DNA of 11,261 nucleotides, taken from Alistipes sp. Lineage in GTDB: Bacteria; Bacteroidota; Bacteroidia; Bacteroidales; Rikenellaceae. The notes under the pieces are model-generated. The model saw only the letters and a program-made list of their open reading frames with translations, was not told the DNA's origin and did no database searches. Where the stretch lies: NCBI GenBank assembly GCA_017934845.1, contig JAGBIR010000003.1, forward strand, positions 1-11,261, given 5' to 3'. This document shows positions 7,481 through 11,261 of this stretch, in pieces. Each line of letters starts with the position of its first letter. Within the stretch, counting starts at the first letter, position 1. A program made the position numbers and the translations under genes.

Positions 7481-7554
7481 TTATTCCACAATCCCCGAAC
7501 AAAAAAAAACTCGCATCGGATGGCGGTCATTAAAAGCGAAAAAATTATTGAAAA

Positions 7555-7589
7555 TTTGTTGCAAATATAACTCTTATGCGTTATATTTG
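7555..7589 (+). promoter_or_regulatory. Candidate argR promoter
   Basis: TATATTTG at 7582-7589 is an exact match to the Bacteroidota -7 box TAnnTTTG. TTTG at 7555-7558 could be the -33 box, but the spacer is 23 bases, a little longer than the usual 19-21. Transcription would start near 7596 and give a leader of roughly 110 bases before argR. The -7 box lies inside the right arm of a perfect inverted repeat, which suggests autoregulation. Confidence 0.5.
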
Positions 7590-7591
7590 CA
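7560..7591. promoter_or_regulatory. Perfect 12-bp inverted repeat over the argR -7 box, candidate operator
   Basis: TGCAAATATAAC at 7560-7571 is repeated inverted as GTTATATTTGCA at 7580-7591, with 8 bases between. Each arm contains TATATTTG reading outward on its strand: 7582-7589 on plus, and 7569-7562 on minus. It could therefore act as a protein-binding palindrome, hold back-to-back -7 boxes, or both. A second, overlapping repeat TTATGC-N9-GCATAA spans 7574-7594. Being at the argR promoter, it is a natural site for self-repression by ArgR. Confidence 0.5.
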
Positions 7592-7639
7592 TAAATATGT
7601 TACGCAAGACGGTGTGTCGGAGTATTATCCAGCGACGTA

Positions 7640-7655
7640 ATTATCGGCTGATAAT
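7640..7655 (+). other. Small hairpin in the argR leader
   Basis: ATTATC and GATAAT form a perfect 6-bp stem around a GGCT tetraloop, about 50 bases upstream of argR, within the predicted leader. It has no U-run, so it is not a terminator. Its role is unknown and it could be chance. Confidence 0.25.
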
Positions 7656-7707
7656 CAACACCTAACACCACTTTGCAGACTAAAAGACCTAACCAAAAGC
7701 TACAGAA

Positions 7708-8175
7708 ATGAACCTAAAAACACAACGATTCGCTACGATACGTAAGATTATTCGTAGCGAGCTAATAAGCTCACAAGAAGAACTGATAACACGCCTGCAC
7801 GAATGCGGCATCGAGATTACACAGAGTACTTTGTCGCGCGACCTGAAGTACATGAATGTCGCAAAAGTACCTCACAAAAGCAAAGGCTATGTCTATGTGC
7901 TACCCAACACCGCCCACCACGACATATCAATTTCGTCGAACATCTCGGACAATATTATGAGTCTGACATTCTCGGGTAATTTGGGCATATTAAAGACAAA
8001 ATCGGGTTACGCGAGTGCAATTTCAGTACCTATCGATAACCTTGAAAGCCCCTATATTTTAGGTACCATCGCAGGCGACAACACCGTGCTGCTGGTAATA
8101 AAAGAGGATGCAACGCGCAACCAGGTGATTGAATCATTATTGCGCATATTCCCAATGTTGAGTAATATTTTGTAA
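7708..8175 (+). CDS. argR: Arginine repressor ArgR/AhrC family
   Basis: A 155-residue regulator. The N-terminal winged helix-turn-helix (about residues 1-68) has the recognition segment ITQSTLSRDLKYMNVAKV, matching the TQATVSRDI-type helix of the family. The C-terminal oligomerisation and arginine-binding domain (about 80-155) carries GTIAGDNTVLLVI at 119-131, the equivalent of the GTIAGDDT arginine-binding loop, here with Asn125 in place of the second aspartate. ArgR hexamers bind operator palindromes with L-arginine as corepressor. The gene is divergent from the seven-gene arginine operon across a 387-base region rich in inverted repeats, so it almost certainly controls that operon and itself. 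The ATG gives MNLKTQRFATIRKII, a normal family start. It is the only plus-strand gene in the window. Confidence 0.95.
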   Translation: MNLKTQRFATIRKIIRSELISSQEELITRLHECGIEITQSTLSRDLKYMNVAKVPHKSKGYVYVLPNTAHHDISISSNISDNIMSLTFSGNLGILKTKSGYASAISVPIDNLESPYILGTIAGDNTVLLVIKEDATRNQVIESLLRIFPMLSNIL

Positions 8176-8193
8176 AGAGAATAAGCAAAAGAG

Positions 8194-8227
8194 AGAGGCT
8201 GTCCAACAAGTAGTTGCGACAGCCTCT
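8194..8227 (+). terminator. Hairpin after argR, possible terminator
   Basis: AGAGGCTGTC (8194-8203) pairs perfectly with GACAGCCTCT (8218-8227). Inside, CAAC and GTTG extend the stem past a bulged C, leaving a 5-base loop. The stem begins 18 bases after the argR stop and is followed by TATTTGTT, a weak U-rich tract. It probably ends the argR transcript. It also forms the left edge of the repeat region that follows, so it may be part of that element. Confidence 0.6.
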
Positions 8228-8357
8228 TATTTGTTCATAATTCATATAACAAGAGCCATTTTTAAGCTGCTCGAAGTTCTCGAAAGCGCAGCATACTAAA
8301 GCGTATGTGAGCATTTCGGGAACAAGGCAGATGCCAAAAGAGCCTTGTTAGACAGCC
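8197..8357. repeat. 14-bp inverted ends around the first repeat copy (MITE-like)
   Basis: GGCTGTCCAACAAG at 8197-8210 matches the complement of CTTGTTAGACAGCC at 8344-8357 in 13 of 14 bases. The pair bounds a 161-base segment without a gene. Short non-coding DNA with inverted ends of this type is typical of miniature inverted-repeat elements. No clear target-site duplication was found, so mobility is unproven. Confidence 0.45.
8218..8350. repeat. Tandem intergenic repeat, unit 1
   Basis: First of two head-to-tail copies of a roughly 134-base non-coding unit beginning with GACAGCCT. Over the well-aligned part (8239-8353 against 8373-8487) 108 of 115 bases agree. The unit has several stems: GCTGC/GCAGC (8266-8270 with 8288-8292), CATAC/GTATG (8292-8296 with 8303-8307) and AACAAGGC/GCCTTGTT (8321-8328 with 8342-8349). 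Minus-strand frames across it are open but do not resemble a known protein. Confidence 0.8.
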
Positions 8358-8487
8358 TTATTTATTTACAAGAATTCGTATAACAAGTGCTATTTTTAAG
8401 CTGCTCGAAGTTCACGAAAGCGCAGCATACTAAAGCGTATGTGAGCATTTCGGGGACGAGGCAGATGCCGAAAGAGCCTTGTTAGAC
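8351..8487. repeat. Tandem intergenic repeat, unit 2
   Basis: Second copy of the unit, offset by 133-134 bases. It starts with the same GACAGCC and ends at GAC, after which the sequence diverges into GGATTC, a possible degenerate start of a third unit. Seven substitutions separate the aligned 115 bases. In the last stem AACAAGGC has become GACGAGGC, which still pairs with GCCTTGTT through two G-U wobbles in plus-strand RNA. The copy ends 13 bases before the 3' end of the divIC-like gene. Confidence 0.8.
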
Positions 8488-8500
8488 GGATTCTTGAAGT

Positions 8501-8776
8501 TTAATCCTCAACAATATATATATACTCGTTCGGCCGCTGCATATGATATCGCTCGCGCGCATACTGCTCAAGATACTCATCGTAAGATAGTCGCTCGAGC
8601 ATCGTGCTATCCTCGCGGATGCGATTGAGATAGAAATCGCGCTGCTCCTGCAAAGCCTTTGTACGACGTTCGGTCCTAAAAAATGTGAAGAGATTGCGCA
8701 CGGTAAGCGTAGCCGTATAGATAAATATCACGGCCGTAACAGCTAACCATAATCTCTTACTCCACTTCTCGCTCAC
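8501..8776 (-). CDS. DivIC/FtsB-type septum formation initiator
   Basis: A 91-residue single-pass membrane protein. It has a short basic cytoplasmic N-terminus (MSEKWSKR), one hydrophobic segment at about residues 9-27, a charged heptad-like coiled-coil stretch at about 34-62, and a C-terminal DEYLEQYARERYHMQRPNEYIYIVE. That ending matches the FtsB/DivIC pattern of D-x-Y-x-E-x-x-AREKY-x-M-x-x-P-x-E. Proteins of this family join FtsL and FtsQ/DivIB in the divisome at the septum. It starts 10 bases after queE, so it is probably cotranscribed with hpt and queE. Its small size and layout are normal for the family. FtsB and DivIC cannot be told apart from this sequence, so no symbol is given. Confidence 0.85.
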   Translation of the reverse strand: MSEKWSKRLWLAVTAVIFIYTATLTVRNLFTFFRTERRTKALQEQRDFYLNRIREDSTMLERLSYDEYLEQYARERYHMQRPNEYIYIVED

Positions 8777-8786
8777 TATCTTACTA

Positions 8787-9419
8787 TTAAGGAATTCTCA
8801 TAAACTTATGAGTCTGAATAGATATGCTCCATTTGGGATTCGCCTTGGCATACTCCACAATCTCGGGCATAATCTTATCGAAAGCACTCCACTCGGGTTG
8901 CAGATACAAGCGGCAATAGCGACCCACGCGACGCGCATTCTCTTCGGCCCACGCAAAGTCTTCGACGGTCTGAATAATAACCTTCAACTCGTGCGCACGG
9001 CCAAAAGCCTCTGCCAAAGGAGGCATCTGACGCTTTGGCGAGAGACACACCCAATCGAACTCGCCGCTAAAGGGGTGTGTACCAGATGTTTCGAGGAAAA
9101 TCTCAAGGCCCTTGTCGCGTAACTTTTGGGTCAAAATCTCAAGTGGATACAGCAGCGGCTCGCCACCCGTAATAACTATGGCTTGCGCAGCACACTCCTC
9201 GGCTCGCTGCACAACGACATCGACATCGACCGGAGGGAAGACCTTCGGATTCCAAGTATATTTGGCATCGCACCAACGGCAACCCACATCACAACCACCC
9301 AAGCGAATGAAATATGCTGGCTTTCCGGAATGGAAACCCTCGCCCTGAATAGTATAGAAATCCTCGACCAAAGGCAGTCGGCGACCGCCATCCAACAACT
9401 CGCTATTCGTCAATGACAT
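8787..9419 (-). CDS. queE: 7-carboxy-7-deazaguanine synthase (radical SAM)
   Basis: A 210-residue radical SAM enzyme that contracts the ring of 6-carboxy-tetrahydropterin to 7-carboxy-7-deazaguanine, on the way to preQ0 and queuosine. The cluster-binding cysteines are C43, C47 and C50 (CX3CX2C within GGCDVGCRWCD). The QueE-typical N-terminus FYTIQGEGFHSGKPAYFIRL is at 21-40, the SAM-binding GGEP at 85-88, LETSGT at 109-114, and the C-terminus QTHKFMRIP resembles the family ending. It is complete and of normal length. The start overlaps the last 17 bases of hpt, which points to translational coupling. QueC, QueD and QueF are not in the window, so the rest of the pathway must be elsewhere. Confidence 0.93.
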   Translation of the reverse strand: MSLTNSELLDGGRRLPLVEDFYTIQGEGFHSGKPAYFIRLGGCDVGCRWCDAKYTWNPKVFPPVDVDVVVQRAEECAAQAIVITGGEPLLYPLEILTQKLRDKGLEIFLETSGTHPFSGEFDWVCLSPKRQMPPLAEAFGRAHELKVIIQTVEDFAWAEENARRVGRYCRLYLQPEWSAFDKIMPEIVEYAKANPKWSISIQTHKFMRIP

Positions 9420-9942
9420 AAATATCCTTCAAATTTCTACCAAGTTGGTTATAATCCAAGCCGTAGCCCACAATAAACTCGTTTCCTATAACAAAAGCCT
9501 TATAATCAATAGGATAATCATACAAGAATTTCTCGGGTTTATAAAAGAGCGTACATATTACGATGCTCGCAGGCTTCTTTGTGCGAAGATATGCAAGAAG
9601 GTGGTTCATACTATGTCCTGTCTCGACAATATCCTCCACGATAATAACATCGCGGCCTTCGATATCAAAATCTACGCCGAGCTGCTGCATTACCTCACCC
9701 GTTGTCTCTGTCCCCTCATACGATGAGAGCTTAACAAAGGCCATCTGGCAATCGAAATCAATCTTACGAACAAGATCACCGAAGAAGAGGAATGAACCGC
9801 TCAACACGCCCAAAAATACAGGTGTACGACCCTTATACCGCTCGTTCAACTGCACTGCTACGCGCTCCACCTCCTCGTTAATCTTCTCGGCGGGGATCAT
9901 CACGCGAAATGTCTTATCAAGCAACTTAATCTTATCTGCCAT
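9403..9942 (-). CDS. hpt: Hypoxanthine phosphoribosyltransferase
   Basis: A 179-residue cytoplasmic salvage enzyme that joins hypoxanthine (and probably guanine) to PRPP to give IMP or GMP. The PRPP-binding loop VIIVEDIVETGHSM is at 99-112. Purine-contacting elements DYKAFVIG (146-153) and VGYGLDYNQLGRNL (158-171) follow, and LGVLSGSFLFFGDL (44-57) matches the N-terminal PPi-loop region. The length equals the usual 175-185 residues. It is the first gene of a probable hpt-queE-divIC transcript: its end overlaps queE by 17 bases, and the transketolase terminator lies just upstream. Functional linkage to QueE is only loose, since both act in purine-derived metabolism. Confidence 0.94.
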   Translation of the reverse strand: MADKIKLLDKTFRVMIPAEKINEEVERVAVQLNERYKGRTPVFLGVLSGSFLFFGDLVRKIDFDCQMAFVKLSSYEGTETTGEVMQQLGVDFDIEGRDVIIVEDIVETGHSMNHLLAYLRTKKPASIVICTLFYKPEKFLYDYPIDYKAFVIGNEFIVGYGLDYNQLGRNLKDIYVIDE

Positions 9943-9974
9943 GGTGGTAGAATGCTTTGTTATTGCATATTCAA

Positions 9975-10002
9975 ACGAGCGGGCTGCATTTAACCCGCTC
10001 GT
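9975..10002 (-). terminator. Intrinsic terminator of transketolase
   Basis: ACGAGCGGG (9975-9983) and CCCGCTCGT (9994-10002) form a perfect 9-bp GC-rich stem with a 10-base loop, starting 6 bases past the transketolase stop in the direction of transcription. On the minus strand it is followed by TTTGAATATG, a short U-rich tract. It separates transketolase from the hpt transcript. Any hpt promoter must lie within or very near this 66-base gap, and no convincing promoter was found there. Confidence 0.8.
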
Positions 10003-10008
10003 CTATCT

Positions 10009-11261
10009 CTATTTTTCAATCAAGGCCTTAACCTCTTCGTAAACGGTCTGGCCGTTGTAACCAAACTTCTCGTCGAGCACCTTAAACGGAGCCGAATAAC
10101 CGAAATGGTCGCATCCGTGAATCTTGCCATTCTCGCCAACCAATCCGCTGAGATTAATCGACAGACCCGATGTCATACCATATCTTACAACGCCCGGCAA
10201 GAGCACGCTATCCTGATATGACTTTGGCTGATTGCGGAACAAGCCCTCACTCGGCACGCTGACAACACGCACGGGGATACCATCTTTCTGCAACAGTTCG
10301 GCACCCTCGACCAATGTTGAAACCTCCGAGCCTGAAGCCAGCATCACAACCTGCGCTTTTGCAGAATCAACTACCACATAAGCACCCTTTGTAGCCTGCT
10401 TTGCCTCCTCGCGGCGGCTCAAATTCAATGCCGGCAGGCTCTTGATGTTCTGACGAGAGAAGATCAACGCCACGGGACGCTTCTCCTCCATTGCCATCTG
10501 CCAAGCCACAGCTGCCTCCTCGGCATCGGCCGGACGAAGAACGAGCATTGAACGCTCTCCCTGATGGTTATAGAGGTGCTCCATCAAACGAATCTGCATC
10601 TCGTGCTCGATAGGCTGATGTGTCGGGCCATCCTCACCCACGCGGAATGAGTCGTGTGACCAAATATAGATAACCTTCAAGCGCATCAATGCCGACATAC
10701 GGATTGCGGGCTTCATATAGTCAGAGAAGACAAAGAACGTACCGCAAGCGGGAATTACGCCGCCGTGCAGAGCCATACCGTTCATTACGCAAGCCATAGT
10801 AAGCTCGGCAACACCTGCCTGGAAGAACTGACCACTGAAGTCGCCCTTTGTAAATGCCTTTGTCTTTTTCAAGAAGCCATCGGTCTTATCCGAGTTACTC
10901 AAATCGGCCGATGATACGATCATATTCTCAACCTTCTCGGCATAAACGCCCAGCATTGTAGCTGAAGCTGCACGAGTAGCTGTATCGGGTTTAATCTCAA
11001 TCTTATGATAATCAATTTCGGGAATCTCGCCAGAGAGGAACTGGTTCAGTTTACGCGACAAATCACGATTCTCGGCTCTCCAATCGGCCTCCACCTGCTT
11101 GCGCTCAACCATCCAAACCTTCAACTCCGTACGACGTGCGTCATATATCTCGCGAGTCTCATCGAATACCTGGAACGGATTCTCGGCGTCGCCACCCAGG
11201 TTACGAACCGTTGCTGCCAAATCGGCACCTGCGCCCGACAGCGGCTGGCCGTGAGTCGAAA
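10009..11261 (-). CDS. tkt: Transketolase, C-terminal two thirds (5' end outside window)
   Basis: The frame is open across the right edge of the window, so 416 C-terminal residues are visible of an expected 660-680. The first visible residues are STHGQPLSGAGADLAATVRN, which fit the middle of transketolase, so the true start is beyond 11261. An in-frame TTG at 11220 is not the start. Transketolase moves two-carbon units between sugar phosphates in the pentose phosphate pathway using thiamine diphosphate. The pyrimidine-binding domain contains GVAELTMA, with the cofactor-activating glutamate, and HDSFRVGEDGPTHQP, a hallmark stretch. The C-terminal domain follows and ends in YEEVKALIEK. The N-terminal pyrophosphate-binding domain is not visible. 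A terminator follows directly. Confidence 0.95.
   Translation of the reverse strand, partial: STHGQPLSGAGADLAATVRNLGGDAENPFQVFDETREIYDARRTELKVWMVERKQVEADWRAENRDLSRKLNQFLSGEIPEIDYHKIEIKPDTATRAASATMLGVYAEKVENMIVSSADLSNSDKTDGFLKKTKAFTKGDFSGQFFQAGVAELTMACVMNGMALHGGVIPACGTFFVFSDYMKPAIRMSALMRLKVIYIWSHDSFRVGEDGPTHQPIEHEMQIRLMEHLYNHQGERSMLVLRPADAEEAAVAWQMAMEEKRPVALIFSRQNIKSLPALNLSRREEAKQATKGAYVVVDSAKAQVVMLASGSEVSTLVEGAELLQKDGIPVRVVSVPSEGLFRNQPKSYQDSVLLPGVVRYGMTSGLSINLSGLVGENGKIHGCDHFGYSAPFKVLDEKFGYNGQTVYEEVKALIEK

Noticed and set aside
7321..7530. 70-codon upstream extension of the GNAT frame
   Set aside because: The extension is AT-rich, not GNAT-like, and runs through the promoter and palindrome region. 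The ATG at 7320 gives a natural family start.
7596..7707. Arginine riboswitch or leader-peptide attenuator ahead of argR
   Set aside because: Only one short 6-bp hairpin without a U-run was found, and there is no short arginine-rich open frame. A regulator protein and operator-like repeats already explain control.
8030..8314. 94-codon minus-strand open frame overlapping the end of argR and the first repeat unit
   Set aside because: It overlaps the argR coding sequence and the non-coding repeat, has no recognisable domain, and is not maintained as a frame in the second repeat copy.
8218..8487. CRISPR array or tandem tRNA-like genes
   Set aside because: There are only two long units without short repeats and unique spacers. 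The stems do not form a cloverleaf and no CCA end is present.

Overview
The window looks like chromosomal DNA from a member of the Bacteroidota, probably Bacteroidales. The protein sequences have that character, gene starts lack strong Shine-Dalgarno sequences and are preceded by A-rich stretches, and the plausible promoters fit the Bacteroidota -33 TTTG / -7 TAnnTTTG pattern better than the sigma-70 one. The genus cannot be fixed from the sequence alone. Genes are moderately GC-rich and the main regulatory intergenic region (about 7321-7600) is strongly AT-rich.

Region 1 (1-7320, minus strand) is a seven-gene arginine biosynthesis cluster. In transcription order it holds a GNAT acyltransferase (the likely N-acylglutamate synthase), argG, argC, argD, argB, an argE-type M20 deacylase and argH. 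It ends at a perfect 18-bp hairpin with T-runs on both sides (12-48). Together these genes cover glutamate to N-acylornithine, removal of the acyl group, and citrulline to arginine. The carbamoyltransferase (argF or the Bacteroides-type N-succinylornithine enzyme) and carbamoyl-phosphate synthase are not in the window. In Bacteroides relatives the pathway runs through N-succinylated intermediates, so the acyl group used here is uncertain.

Region 2 (7321-7707) is the divergent control region between the arginine operon and argR, which is on the plus strand. It contains candidate promoters for both directions and several inverted repeats built on TTGCATA/TATGCAA-like sequence. One is a perfect 12-bp inverted repeat covering the probable argR -7 box. 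Another is an 8-bp inverted repeat between the probable -33 and -7 boxes of the arginine operon. These are good candidate ArgR operators.

Region 3 (7708-8500) holds argR, a hairpin that may terminate it, and a tandem duplication of a roughly 134-bp structured repeat. A 14-bp inverted pair around the first copy gives it the look of a MITE-like or intergenic mosaic element.

Region 4 (8501-11261, minus strand) is housekeeping: transketolase (5' end outside the window) with its own terminator, then hpt (purine salvage), queE (7-deazaguanine biosynthesis, overlapping hpt) and a small DivIC/FtsB-like division protein. The last three look like one transcript.

No rRNA, tRNA, CRISPR array, transposase or phage gene is visible. 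Nothing amounts to a clearly new multi-gene system. The points most worth following are the arginine control region, the cysteine-bearing GNAT enzyme that opens the operon, and the tandem repeat.
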